64,000 nt of DNA from Platanthera guangdongensis (GCA_039583875.1 CM077159.1:103749287-103813286), one strand, 5' to 3'; shown: positions 22,780 through 34,930, counted from the stretch's first letter. Notes: a model not told the origin generated them from the sequence alone. Numbers and translations are program-made.

Positions 22780-22862
22780 ATATATATAATATAATATATA
22801 TAATATAATATATATAATATAATATATATATATTATAATATTAAATATATATATTTATATAT
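22738..22862. repeat. (TA)n and TATAATA microsatellite in the D LTR
   Basis: A TA dinucleotide run is followed by an ATATAATATAAT-type repeat. The other LTR has the same region with a shorter TA run (27247-27362). Confidence 0.9.
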
Positions 22863-23284
22863 TAAAAGTTTATGCACATAACACCTTCGCACACGCGCAC
22901 GAGCACCCGCACGTCTCCGAACGGGGTCGCATCAACTCGTCGCCCATAACACGCCCCGAGGCTGCTTTTTGGGGAGGGTCCCACTCGCCCGGCTACGGGG
23001 TTGTACACAATCCCCGCTCTTTTCGAGCTTGGCACAAGCTCGGAAAGAATCATCCAACCCAACGTATCCGGCGAGTGGGAGCCGACCCAAAAAAAAAGTT
23101 TGAGAGAAACTGAAATCTGCGCTTGGAGCATCGATCTCTCCACGACCTTTCTGCTCTTTTGAATAGCTCGATACCCTTTGGCTCACTGCTATCGAATTGC
23201 CCTTATACCAATACTTACAACAAGTATACAATTTCTCGTGACATTGTGAAACAACAGGGCCGTATCTTCTGGTACACGCTGAGC

Positions 23285-23702
23285 TAATCCTTTCCCCCCA
23301 GGTGTGCCTACACCCCTGCCAGCTAATGAGAGCCTGACAGCGAGTCCACCCGGGGCCGAGCAGCACTCGGGGTCCCTTACCCCCCAGGTGTGCCTTCAGC
23401 CCCGCCAGCTAGTGGGAGCCTGACAGCGAGTCTACCCGGGGCCGAGCATCACTCGGGGTCCTGTAAAATATCCAAACTCTCTTTCCAAACTCCAAACTCT
23501 CTCTCCCTTACCCCCCAGGTGTGCCTACAGCCCTGCCAGCTAGTGGGAGCCTGACAACGAGTCCACCCGGGGCCGAGCATTACTCGGGGTCCTGCGAAAA
23601 ACTCTCCAAGAACCAACCCTTTCCCCCAGGTGTGCCTACAGCCCTGCCAGCTAATGAGAGCCTGACGGCGAGTCTACCCGGGGTCCACTACTACCGCCAT
23701 CG
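23285..23702. repeat. Diverged leading units of the D tandem repeat
   Basis: Four longer units (about 85-135 bp) share CCCCAGGTGTGCCTACAGCCC and CCAGCTAGTGGGAGCCTGAC words and the ACCCGGGGCCGAGC word. They grade into the regular array that follows. Confidence 0.75.
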
Positions 23703-24284
23703 AGTGACTTCTGGCCCTGCCAGCTAGGTGAGAGCCTGACAGCGGGATCTGCTCGAGGCCCACGGATGACACCGAGTGACGTCCAGCCCTGCCAGCTAGG
23801 TGAGAGCCTGACAGCGGGATCTGCTCGGGGTCCAAAACTACCGCCATCGAGTGACTTCCGGCCCTGCCAGCTAGGTGAGAGCCTGACAGCGGGATCTGCT
23901 CGAGGCCCACGGATGACACCGAGTGACTTCCGGCCCTGCCATCTAGGTGAGAGCCTGGCAGCGGGATCTGCTCGGGGTCCAAAACAACCGCCATCGAGTG
24001 ACTTCCGGCTCTGCCAGCTAGGTGAGAGCCTGACAACGGGATCTGCTCGAGGCCCACGGATGACACCGAGTGACTTCCGGCCCTGCCAGCTAGGTGAGAG
24101 CCTGGCAGTGGGATCTGCTCGGGGTCCAAAACAACCGTCATCGAGTGACTTCCGGCCCTGCCAGCTAGGTGAGAGCCTGACAGCGGGATCTGCTCGAGGC
24201 CCACGGATGACACCGAGTGACTTCCGGCCCTGCCAGCTAGGTGAGAGCCTGGCAGCGGGATCTGCTCGGGGTCCAAAACTACTC
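23703..24284. repeat. Regular tandem repeat with alternating 72- and 75-bp units (147-bp dimer)
   Basis: Eight units are visible as four dimers. All share GCCCTGCCAGCTAGGTGAGA. Odd units end CTCGAGGCCCACGGATGACA and even units end CTCGGGGTCCAAAAC-ACCGC. The dimer length is 147 bp by my count. Confidence 0.92.
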
Positions 24285-24409
24285 GACTTGACTTTGCTTG
24301 AGATGGAGACATCTTGTTTACTTAAGAGGTGCTGGAGAGTTAATTGCACCGATGCTTTTACAAACGGAGGACGCATTCTATTCCTAAGAGAGATGATCTG
24401 GAGGTCGTC

Positions 24410-24905
24410 AAATCGGGAAGCTGGCGTCCGAGTCTGTTCCTAATAATTCCTCCAATCGGACGAGAGATGCAATCGGGGAGACATAGGCCGACGTGCAAGG
24501 GGGGAGCTGATCTCGGCCGTCAGTGCAGAGGCTCGGTCTTACAATAACGCTTAGAGTCCCGAGGCATCGTCCCATCATCCGAACTGGGCTATTTAAAAGG
24601 AACGGGTTGGACGTTTCGTATCCTGATCTAATGACAAAGACCACTTTCCGCCATGTCACTTGCGATTGCTTGGAGGGATCGGCCCTTTATCAAATCTGGG
24701 AGGTTAGCGTCTAGGCTCGTTCCTGATAATTCCTCTAGTCGGAGGAGAGGTGCGATCGGGAGGACATAGGCCGGCGTGCAAGGGGGGAGCTGATCTCGGC
24801 CGTCAGTGCAGAGGCTCGGTCTTACAATAGCGCTTAAAATCCCGCGGCACCGTCCCATCGTCCGAACTAGGCTATTTAAAAGGAACGGGTTGGACGTTTG
24901 GCTTC
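24410..24905. repeat. 283-bp direct duplication in D
   Basis: Two diverged copies of a unit containing ACATAGGCCG-CGTGCAAGG, GATCTCGGCCGTCAGTGCAG and GGCTATTTAAAAGGAACGGG lie 283 bp apart (for example at 24481 and 24764). Each ends with the TTTAAAAGG word. Confidence 0.85.
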
Positions 24906-25331
24906 CGGAGTCGATCGCGAGGCTAACCCTTGAAGCCCTCAGAAGCTCGAGGCGAATTGGTAACAAAGAGAAAACTTGACCGTTACTGAATTACAAGGAA
25001 GAGATGACATATTACCGCTAGAGAGTGAACCCTTTCAGGTCACCCCAGCTTCTAATACCTCTCAGCTGCTCTCTTACTCGATCTTGAAGATAAGAACCTC
25101 CAGGCTTCTCGTTGATGTAATAAGTGGGGATACACGAGTTTTCACAGGTAGAAGCGCTTCAAATAGGTGCAAATCTTACTTTGAATGTTATGAGATTCAA
25201 ACAACAGCTATGGGAGGGGACAACTCTGAGTATGAGGACCTTACACACAAAGTGTCAACGCATGACCGTGGTCGTCACCTGGTTCCACTTCTATAGCCAT
25301 GACGCTCGCCAGAGTTCTTCTGTGCTGGTCA

Positions 25332-25355
25332 CTCTCCACGCTCACCGCACCAAAA
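25332..25355 (-). other. Post-LTR (primer-site-like) sequence of D
   Basis: The minus strand reads TTTTGGTGCGGTGAGCGTGG directly after the LTR end (TTTCAACA). Element F has TTCTGGTGCGGGGAGCGTGG at the equivalent place (60498 onward). I could not match it confidently to a tRNA. Confidence 0.55.
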
Positions 25356-27506
25356 TGTTGAAACCGGAAGTCCGGTATCCCGTGGAGTTCGACCCTTGGG
25401 GAAGGGGTGACCGCGCACCTACTACCCTCAAGCGAACGATCTAGGCACAAGACTAGGAACACAAGGGACAGACCCAAGGTCTCAGCGTGGAGGACCCGCC
25501 GCATACCCGGAAGACTAACAAACTCTTCCCCTCCCAAGCCAAGGGCTGAGCTAAGGCACCTTCGGTGGGCTCTCTTGGCCGACCGGAACATCCAAGGAGG
25601 ATCTCGAGATCCACTCCCAAACTAGAGGTGCCACCTCGGGTCTATGTAAAATGCTCCCCGCCTGCCTTACTATTGGCGCCAAACCGCCCAGCAGCCCTAC
25701 TCTACGCAGCCCCAATTGGGCCGCTAATAGCGGAACTCCGCTACTCTGAAAGGATGACAACGGGCCATCAGGGGCTTCCCGGCATCTATACCTCGGGGCC
25801 CACGCGGGGGGAGCGGTTCACGAACACACCGCTCGCCCAAGACAGGAGGAGTAAGCTACATTCTCAGAGCATCACAGATATAAAAGAATATTACAGGAAT
25901 ATAAATTCCATACTCGGCACGCAGGCCGGAAATATAAACTAAAAGGCCTTCGAGGGCCGGCACAAGCTTGGGCTTAAGCCCGCTACTCCCCGTCTGGTAC
26001 TGCAACACCTGTACGCCAGCGTCTCGACGAGCGGCGGCCAACTAGTCGTCGGTCGGCTAACAAAAGCGGGCCAAACATATTGCGCACACCCCCTTTTATG
26101 GGGCTACGGAGCGCATTCCCTGCAAGCGACTAAATAAACAACTTCCTCGGAGTCTTCTCCGGGAACCCCAGAACATCACCAATCCGGCTCACACGTCCGG
26201 ATGGGCTTCACACAACATGCCTAAACCCGTACTCGCGCTTCCGGGTGCTAATACAATTAACTGCGGGGACGTACACGTCAACCCGTCGGGGAGCTCCCTT
26301 CCCCCCACCCGTTGGTGGAGAGGGGCTTCCGTGCGAATATGGAAACAGAAGGCTTCACATGCCCAAGTTGAAACATCGTTACCCTTGTCACGTGCTTGGC
26401 GGCGGGGGCGGGAGAGGAGCTCCGGGTCGATTCTGCTGCGTGCGGCCGCGTCGGCGGTCGATCTCCACTCTAGGCCGAGCCTCGCTCCAGGCCGAGCCTC
26501 GCTCCAGGCCGAGCCTCGCTCCAGGCCGAGCCTCGCTCCAGGCCGAGCCTCGCTCCAGGCCGAGCCTCGCTCCAGGCCGAGCCTCGCTCGGGCTACTGCT
26601 TTGCCAACGACGGGAGAGAGGGAAAAAGGGGGGCGGCCGGGCTGCTGCTTTGCCGGCGACGGGAGAGAAGGGGAAAGAGTCGGCCGACTCCCGCTTCGCC
26701 GGCGACGGGAGAGAGAGAGAGGGGGCGGCCGTGGTGGCCACTACAGGCGGCGGCGGCGGCGAGAGAGAGAGGCAGAGTTCCGCCGTGCCCTAGCTTGAGC
26801 GGTGGCCGGAGAGAGATAGAGGGGGCGGCGGCCCCTTGCTGCTCCAGGCCGAGGGTGAGAGGGGGAAGGAGGCGGCGGCGGCGTTGCTTAACCGGGGACG
26901 TGGAAGAGCGGGAAATGGGGGCGGCGGCGGCGGCGGCCTTGCTTTGCCGAGGATGAGAGAGGGAAGGAGGCGGCGGCGGCGTTGCTTAGCCGGAGACGGG
27001 AGAGGGCGGGGAAGGGGCGGCGGCGGCGGCGGCCCTGCTTGGCCGAACACTAGCGGGGAAAATCCCCCCCGATCTCCTCCTCTGCCATTTTCCCTTTTTT
27101 TTCTTCCTGTAACCCGTGACCCCCTCCCGCTCCTTATCTCTTCTTTTCTTTTTTTTCTTATTTTTTTTGTTGCTGTCCCCGATTCCTTGCCCTCTCCTCC
27201 CCTGCCTCTTTTTTTATCCCCATCTGATCTGTCTCTCCCCCCTATTAGATATATATATATATATATATATATAATATAATATATATAATATAATATATAT
27301 AATATAATATATATAATATAATATATATATATTATAATATTAAATATATATATTTATATATTAAAAGTTTATGCACATAACACCTTCGCACACGCGCACG
27401 AGCACCCGCACGTCTCCGAACGGGGTCGCATCAACTCGTCGCCCATAACACGCCCCGAGGCTGCTTTTTGGGGAGGGTCCCACTCGCCCGGCTACGGGGT
27501 TGTACA
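25356..27506 (-). repeat. Element D LTR (right copy)
   Basis: This is 2151 bp, matching 20812-23007 except for fewer 17-mers (seven, 26472-26590), a shorter TA run and scattered substitutions. It is followed by the ATAGA flank at 27507-27511. Confidence 0.9.
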
Positions 27507-28421
27507 ATAGAAGCTACAAATCTCTCCACTTTTCTTTTTCGAAGGAGGGTCGGTTGCCCTAGAACTTCTATCCTCAACACCTTTCCTCTTATCTTTACTC
27601 GCCGCAGCACCTCGATTCTTGGTGTTTTCAATCGCCTCAACCTTCAGTGCGGCTTCCACCACCTCAGCATAATGTTCTGCTATATAGGCGCATGCCAACT
27701 GTTGGACGTTGCTTCTTAGTCCACCAAGGAAACATTTCACTCTACCCTCCTCCAAAGCTACCAAATCGGGAGCAAACCTACTCAGTTTGGTAAACTCAAT
27801 CTCGTACTCGCTCACGGTGAGCTGTGTCTGCTTCAGATGCAGGAAGTTATTCATCAGGCAGTCCTGCTCGACCGAGGGTAGAAACTTCTTCCGCAGCATC
27901 TTCTTAAAAGATTCCCAAGAATAGCCCTCCTTCAGACTCTCCCTTTCCCGAATCCACCAACTCTTTGCAAAACCTTTTAACTGGTAGGATCCAATAATCA
28001 CCTTCTAGGCTTCTAGAATTCCGGAATACGAAAACATCTCCTCGATGGAGATGATCCAATCATCTAAAATAATAAAGTCGGCACTCCCGTCATAAGTGGG
28101 AGGTCCCAACCATTGGAAGTGTGATATGAAATTCATTTCTGGTGGTATCGTCATCGGGGGCACCAGAGGAGCAGGGGTATCAGCCGCAGTTTGGCCCAAG
28201 GCAGTATCTTGCACTAAGGGTTGCTGCGCGGGAGCGGCAGATAACAAAGACTCAATTTGCGATTGCATCGTAACTACTTGTCTTGACAGAACCTCGTTGC
28301 TCTGACGCAGACTTTCAATAATCCCCTCACTCTGCGCTCCTGATGACTCACCCTCCGACTGGGGAGTTGATGTCATCGCAATATGCTTAGCCGACATTTC
28401 TAAAAGAAAACAAACGAACAC
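27507..28421 (-). pseudogene. gag: Element C gag (N-terminal and core)
   Basis: The likely start is ATG 28397. Residues to about 130 form a Gln/Ser/Pro-rich region with a predicted helix, then W-L-G-P-P-T-Y-D-G-S-A-D, the gypsy gag motif. After an in-frame TAG near 28002-28004 the retrotrans_gag core continues (L-K-G-F-A-K-S-W-W, F-L-P-S-V-E-Q-D, E-Y-E-I-E-F-T-K-L-S-R-F-A-P, C-F-L-G-G-L-R). It ends in a basic linker leading to the zinc knuckle, which is cut by D at 27507. In this copy of the target duplication the second Cys codon of the knuckle is TAT; in the left copy it is TGT. Confidence 0.9.
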
Positions 28422-29054
28422 TCAATCAAAATCCTAGATTACGACTAGGGCAAACAAAACTTGTTCAGAACTTACTTAAAAGGCACTTGCTTATGCTGGA
28501 ACTTGCTCTGGGGTTTTATAATGATGATATGTCCTACTTAGGATGATATCTTATTGACTCATGTGCCTACAATATGAATGCATGGATTCTTTAATCTTAT
28601 TTAAAATCATGTGTGTACATATGTCATCATGTAAATCTTTAGCTTGACATGTTGTGCTTATGTTATGTTATGCTATGTATGCAGTATTATGCATCCTAAA
28701 AAGGTCTTAATGCATATTATGAGCGGCATACACATGAAATGTTATGCATCGCATACTACATAACATTGCATGCAACGAAAAAGAAAACGTGCTAATGGGC
28801 ATTCATGTGGTGAGGTTATGCATCCCATACAATATAACCCTCACATGTTGTCACCTTTGGTGGATCCATATACAAACACATATTATGTATCCCATACAAC
28901 ATAATATGTCCCGTATACTTCTAATCATGCTTATGAGTGTAGTGTTCATGCTTTAGCCAAGACATACTGATAACACATCGGTGTGTGTATGATATGACAC
29001 TAAACAACTAATATTAACAAGGGAAGGTTGCATGACCAATTGTCAAGCAACCTC
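28422..29054 (-). other. Element C 5' leader (untranslated)
   Basis: There is no coding frame. This AT-rich stretch between the primer site and gag is rich in TTATG/CATAA words and contains three consecutive stem-loops (28738-28909) with a shared loop sequence. It is the region where a retroelement RNA would carry packaging or dimerisation signals. Confidence 0.7.
28738..28909 (-). other. Three tandem stem-loops with a shared loop
   Basis: Hairpin 1 (28738-28767) has a 9-bp stem AATGTTATG/CATAACATT. Hairpin 2 (28804-28847) has GTGAGGTTAT against ATAACCCTCAC with a bulge. Hairpin 3 (28878-28909) has a perfect 11-bp stem ACATATTATGT/ACATAATATGT. The loops share ATC(C/G)CATAC(A/T)A while the stems differ, which preserves pairing. 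Confidence 0.7.
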
Positions 29055-29066
29055 GCTCTGATACCA
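29055..29066 (-). other. Element C primer binding site (tRNA-iMet)
   Basis: The minus strand reads TGGTATCAGAGC, two bases from the LTR end at 29069. Confidence 0.95.
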
Positions 29067-29764
29067 ACTGTCACAACCCGCATTTTCACCGCATATAATA
29101 ACTTATCAGAGTAAGGGAAAATGCACGTCATGATGCCATATCAGCAGGGGATAACTGCGGACGCTCAGCCAAACACCTACTTAATCATGAAGAAAGGTTC
29201 TTTAAGTTATTTTAAGGTAAAATCAGTTTAAGTGCAGTAGTTAGCCGTATCCCTCGACTGAGTTGCTCATCTAGTCCACGAATCGAAATATAATTATACG
29301 TTGCGGAAGATACTTGTTTAGATTGACTCCAACATCCTACATGAGTATAAACGTCCCCAAAGGACAACTCATGCTGTGCAAGACCCTATATTTATAATAG
29401 TAGTAAAGATAGCTTTTACGGTCGCTAAATATAACAGGTTAGAGTTTTAAATTATGCAATGCATGAAGTAATAGTAGTAGATTTCATACTTGAAAATACC
29501 TAACATGCATTCCTAGCATAAATCCTCCCAGAGAGCAAGTAATCCACACCCACATATAGAAAACTAAGCAGCTAGCAAGTATCTAAAAATAACACTTCTA
29601 TGGGCGTCAACAAACTGACACGAACCCACGTACAACAATGTATGTCTTAACTAGTAAAACAAAATAAGCAACAAACTACCTCGTAAAGACGAGGCAACAA
29701 CCACGGCCAACACTGTCGCCCAGAAACTCTGAAAACAGCTCTGCTAACGGCTACTGCTCTGAAC

Positions 29765-29794
29765 CTGAGGCATTCTAAAGGCAAAATACCTCAG
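29765..29794 (-). other. CTGAGG stem-loop in the C 5' LTR
   Basis: The minus strand can pair CTGAGGTATT with AATGCCTCAG (one G-U pair) around a 10-nt loop. Confidence 0.65.
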
Positions 29795-30951
29795 CAAGAA
29801 GGTACAAATGGTGGCAGAAAATAAGCCAAAATAAACAAAGGTCAAAGGGGTGTCAACCCAAGACCAAAAGCACTGAAGTAAAGTACAAAAGAAACAAGAC
29901 ATCATCAGGAAAATAACTCTTATGTGATTCGTCACGTATCACAAGAGTACACAGGACGCTCGATGCTATAAGGCGACAACATGAATAATTCATAAGGAAG
30001 AAGTATAAAATCTTTATTAGGCACCTGTGGTCGACTCTACCCAAAAACACGGGCGAGGTGGTCGCTCAACTGGACACACACTCACGAATATAATATCTGT
30101 TTAACTGCGACGGAGTCTCATACTCTCCACTATACACCGCAGACGCTCAAAAATCTGGTAGACTTCCACAAGGTACTAATAAAGGAATCAAACATTACGG
30201 TGGTGGTTTCGTCCACTAACTCCCGCAATCAAGAAAACCACAAATAGAACCACCACATATATCTCAAGATTTGGCACATCAGATTCTACATGACATTTCT
30301 AGATTCAAGACATGGTTGATCAACTCTTACGAATGATTTACAATCCTAGATAAACTCTAATACGTTCAATAACGATAGGTAAGGCGTTTAAAGTCATCAA
30401 TAAGACACTTCAAGAACGAGTAAACATAACATGAAAAGATCGAGTTCATTATAACAAAATCTTACAACATCAAGTGATCATCAAAAAAAAGTTAATCATA
30501 GCAGTAACTTGGGAGGCAAAGTGCAGAAAATTTTAAAGAACAAAAAAACTGAACCGTTACCATCAAATCAGACAAGGAGAAAACGAGGGGAAACCACCAC
30601 TTGCCTCGGTTTTACCGGAAAAGTTCTTCAATTCACTCCACGTCGCAGATCATGGCGAAAGAAGATGGAGAAATTTGAAATCTGGACAAAATGGCCGAAA
30701 TAGAGGTTAGGACCGAAATACTCTAACGAGAAAACTCAAGAAACAGGAGAAGTTTTACCACGATGGCGTAACTCTCGACGAGAGCTTTCCAGATCTATAT
30801 TTGGTTGAAAATTTCGAGCACCGCAGAACCGTCGGCAGCCACCAAAAGATTTACGAATGGGAGGGAGTCGCCCCACAGATGGCTTCGGTTCGGTCTAATG
30901 CGTGAGGAAGAAGATGAAGAAATTTTCTTTCTTAATAATCTATCTATCGGA

Positions 30952-31585
<634 letters not shown>

Positions 31586-31990
31586 AGGGGGCATATACTG
31601 TGCGGGCAAATATAAGGTGCGGGCGTACGGGCAAAGAATTTTTGGGATCAAGGTGGTCTCAAAACGAAAAGTGATCAACATGAAAGTTGTAGATCTCGGC
31701 GAGACGCACAACTGCCATGTTGACCACGTTTTGCTTTGAAGCAGTCTTGGACCTCGATTTGGGCACCGAAATCTGGGGCGGCAGAAATGCTACAGTAAAC
31801 CGTTCCGCCGCCATAGATTTCGGGTCCCAAATCGAGATCCAAGACGGCTCCAAATAAATAGGTGGTCACCATGAAAGTTGTTCGTCTCGCCGAGCTCTAC
31901 AAATTTTATGTTGATCACTTTTTATTTTGAGAAAATCGTGATCCCCAAAATCACTTGTCGGTACAGCCCGCACCTTAACATTGCCCATAT
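31586..31990. mobile_element. Micron-like element 2 in (TA)n
   Basis: About 405 bp, clearly related to the element at 31075-31463: TATAAGGTGCGGGCGTACGG at the left, GTACAGCCCGCACCTTAAC at the right, and the shared GCTACAGTAAA word in the middle. It is bounded by TA-rich sequence. No coding potential. Confidence 0.65.
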
Positions 31991-32239
31991 ATTATATATA
32001 TTCATAAATATATATATTATAAAACGTTTTGTCTAAAACAGACCATTTACGAGCGGGTGCGCAAATAACGAAAATAGACGTTTAGAATGGCTTCAAATCG
32101 AAAAGTGTCCAACATAAAAGTTGTAGATCTCGTTAAGACGAACAAATTTTATGTTAACTATTTTTTCCATATGATATCGTTTTGACTTTCAAAACAGCGC
32201 TCGAACTTAAACTGTAACGGGCAAATCGGGAAAAAGATT

Positions 32240-32790
32240 ACAGGTACTCGAGAGATAGAAAACAGGCTACTCGAGTGGGCTGAAGATCACTCGAGTAGGT
32301 TGAAGAGTGCACTCGAGTAGGTGAGAAAATCACTAGAGTAGGCTGAAGATCACTCGAGTAGGCTGAAGACAGCAATCAAGTAGGTTGAAGATCACTCGAG
32401 TCGGCTGAAGAGAGCACTCGAGTAGGTTGAAGATCACTAGAGTAGGTTGAAGACAACACTAAAGTAGCCTGAAGTCAGTACTCGAGTAGGTGAGAAGATC
32501 ACTCGAGTAGGCTGAAGATCACTCGAGTAGGCTGAAGACAGCACTCGAGTAGATTGAAGATCACTCGAGTAACGTTATTAGCATGAACTGTACCTACACG
32601 AGAAGAGGAAAAAAATGACTCGATTAAATTAAAAGCAGGACTCGAGTATTACAAACAGGACACTCATGTATAATTAACAGGACTCGAGTTATATACGCAG
32701 TACTGGAGAGAAAAAAGAGTTCTCGAGTGCTTTCCTTACATGAATAGTAGATCACTCGAGAGGCAGGGAAGTAACTCGAGTAAGAATTGC
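32240..32790. repeat. ACTCGAGT palindrome array in the C 5' LTR
   Basis: This is the copy of the array at 2636-3125, with about a dozen palindromes in the dense part. Some units are degraded to ACTAGAGT or CTAAAGT. Confidence 0.9.
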
Positions 32791-33343
32791 AGGAAAAACA
32801 ATTTTTTTTTGCAAATCTAACCTTTTGATCAAATTATATGAATGGATAGTAAAAGACATTTTTGAATAGTACTATAATATTAAAATAATCATATTTATAT
32901 ATTTTTGAATAAGGAAACACGAGTTCAAAACACATGCCCGAACGCGCGGCGAATCAAACGAAATTCACACCGTAGGCGAACATTGACGCTACGAACACAA
33001 CGACAAAGTCAAAACCAAAATCCGACGAGCCATTCTCGAGATATAAATTTTTAAAGTTTACGACAAACATAAATTTCACAAAACTTCGGAAAATCGCCGA
33101 AGCCCAAATATAGCTCGGATCGCGACGAAACTTGACGAGCAAGTCCAAAGTTACTTAACTTAAATTCCAAATGCAAAATTGTCCCATTACAATAAGAATT
33201 CAGCTGACTCGACCGCACGGACATGAAAATGCCTTAACCGCATTGCGTCGCCAACTCGAAGTTTAAAGTAACAGCACGACGCCAAAAATATGACGATGCC
33301 CAAACAAATAAATTCATCGAAAAATCAGGGGCGTCACAAACAG

Positions 33344-34852
33344 CACCTCCAGGTCCCGTATTTTATTTTTCAGGTACTCTATGGTACCTATCTGAATGAA
33401 GGAAATCGTTTCCAACTCACTGATTTCTTTCATTTTCTGATTAAGCTGTAAAGCTGAATCGGCATGCTGGGAAGTAGCAAGCTGAAGGGAGGCAATTTCC
33501 TTAGCTTGCTTCTTAGCCAGCAGCTTGCTTTCCTTGGAAGCACTTAGAAGGATATAAAAAGTACTTTGCTTGGACAAGGCTGATCCTGGCTGAGTTCTTC
33601 ATCAGTCATAGCCTTCAGTCCATGGCAGCAGTTGTCTTCTTCTTCTACTTCCAACATAGCAGCAACAAGCCCAATGTAGGCTTCATCATCCTCTTCACTT
33701 TCTGACTCTGAAGAGGAAGAGTCAGTCCAGCACTTATTCTTCTTAGCAATGAAGGATTTCCCCTTCTTGCCTTTTTGCTTGTTGTCCTTCTTCTCACCAG
33801 ATTCCATTCTTTTGACAGGGCAGTCGGGTAATACATTCTTTGGCTTGCTGCAATAACAGAAAACCACCTTAGATGAAACATGTTTGCTCTGTTTAGAACC
33901 ATACATGTCCTCCTTAGAGGATTTCTTCCTGCCCTTGTAGTATTCTTCTTTGGGATGAGAGGAGGAGGAGGGCCTACTTCTCCAGTGTTTTTTCTTCATA
34001 AATTTCTGAAACTGCCCGGAGAAGGCAGCAAATTCTTCATCAGAAATATGACAGTCTTATGTTATTGTCTCTGATTTTTCAGAGACAGATCCAGCGTCCC
34101 TCCTTGGAGGAGAAAGGATCTTCCTTCTGCTCCTTGAGGCTTCAGCCTTGAATACCACATTCTTCTCTTTAGCTTGGGACTTGCTGACTTTGTCCTCCTC
34201 TTTCCTGGCTATCAGCTCCATCTCATAAGAGAGTAGCTTCCCAAACAAGGTTGGTGGTGGAGTGTCAGCAAGCTTTGCCACCTCTCTGTTCACATAGATC
34301 TTAGTATCCCAGACTCTGGTTAGAGATCTGAGAAGCATGTTATTCAGTTCATAGGTGTTGAAGATCCTGCCATATGTCCTCAACTCATTGACAATCCTAA
34401 AGAATCTTTCATAGCACTCAGCTATGCTATCAGTCTTGCTCTTCCTGAAGGCCTCATACTCTTGATTGAGCATGGACTTTCTGTCATCTCTCACTTCCTC
34501 TGTGATATCCATGTAGACAACAAGAGTGTCCCGAATTTCCTTGGAGGACTTGTAGTGCACAAGATTCTGGAAAGTGAAATCATCTACGACACTCAGAATT
34601 ATATTATGTGCCCTCTTGTCCATTGTGGCCAGAATAACTTCATCTTTTGTCATATCTACATATGTCTTAGGTGTCTGGACATTAGCATCCAGAGCTGAGA
34701 CCTTCATGGGGATGAATGGTCTCTCTTTGACTGTAATAAAAATCTGCTTCCATGAATAGCCTAACCCTCTCCTTCCAGATGTCAAATCCTTCCTTCCTAC
34801 AGATTGAAAGCTTCATGACACCCAGCTCCTTGTAGTTCACTCCTGAACCTAT
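33344..34852 (-). pseudogene. gag: Element A gag, N-terminal and middle part
   Basis: The reading resembles B/H gag from its first residues, but the start codon position is ATA (34852-34850) where B and H have ATG. A frameshift lies near 34740. The UBN2-type core (T-K-D-E-V-I-L-A-T-M-D-K-R-A, L-L-N-Q-E-Y-E, P-P-P-T-L-F-G-K-L-L-S-Y-E-M) is at 34785-34057. A zinc-knuckle region near 33850 (C-Y-C-S-K-P-K-N-V-L-P-D-C) has lost its His (Asn instead). Then comes a Ser/Glu-rich stretch and a coiled coil that ends at the C insertion. AACAG at 33339-33343 is the target duplication. The gene resumes at 563. Confidence 0.85.
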
Positions 34853-34918
34853 AAGGACAGATTTTCTTGCTGACCTTGGAGATCTACTCAGACTGTTGAG
34901 TATTTAAAGAGTAACCTC

Positions 34919-34930
34919 CCTCTGATACAA
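34919..34930 (-). other. Element A primer binding site (degenerate tRNA-iMet)
   Basis: The minus strand reads TTGTATCAGAGG, two mismatches from TGGTATCAGAGC, two bases inside the LTR. The stretch 34853-34918 is untranslated leader. Confidence 0.75.

Larger units (their letters stand above)
20812..23007 (-). repeat. Element D LTR (left copy)
   Basis: This copy is nearly identical to 25356-27506. It contains nine tandem 17-mers (21928-22080), GC-rich GGCGGCGGC and GACGGGAGAGAG runs (22080-22540), a pyrimidine tract (22560-22735) and an AT microsatellite (22738-22862). The long frames on both strands over the GC-rich part (Ala/Arg/Gly or Pro rich) follow base composition and I do not call them genes. 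Confidence 0.9.
23008..25355 (-). other. Element D internal region (non-coding)
   Basis: No gag, protease, RT or integrase motif is visible in any frame. The region holds a purine-rich tract beside the left LTR (23008-23023, minus strand), a family of GCCCTGCCAGCTAGGTGAGAGCC repeats (23285-24284), a 283-bp direct duplication (24410-24905) and, beside the right LTR, a primer-site-like sequence (25332-25355). Long repeat-spanning frames exist on both strands and are products of the tandem repeat. Confidence 0.75.
20812..27506 (-). mobile_element. Element D: non-autonomous gypsy-like LTR element (LARD-type)
   Basis: Two direct repeats of about 2.2 kb (20812-23007 and 25356-27506; TGTTGAAACC...GGTTGTACA on the plus strand) enclose 2.35 kb without any gag or pol. 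Flanking pentamers are ACAGA (20807-20811) and ATAGA (27507-27511). The minus orientation is chosen because a purine run (AGAGCGGGGATTG) precedes TGTACAACCCC and because the sequence after the other LTR (TTTTGGTGCGGTGAGCG) matches the post-LTR sequence of F (60497 onward). It is probably mobilised by a Tat-like gypsy relative of F; this is inference. Confidence 0.8.

Noticed and set aside
23651..24443. Long frames on both strands over the D tandem repeat
   Set aside because: Unit lengths of 72 and 75 are multiples of three, so any open frame stays open. No known domain, and present in several frames at once.
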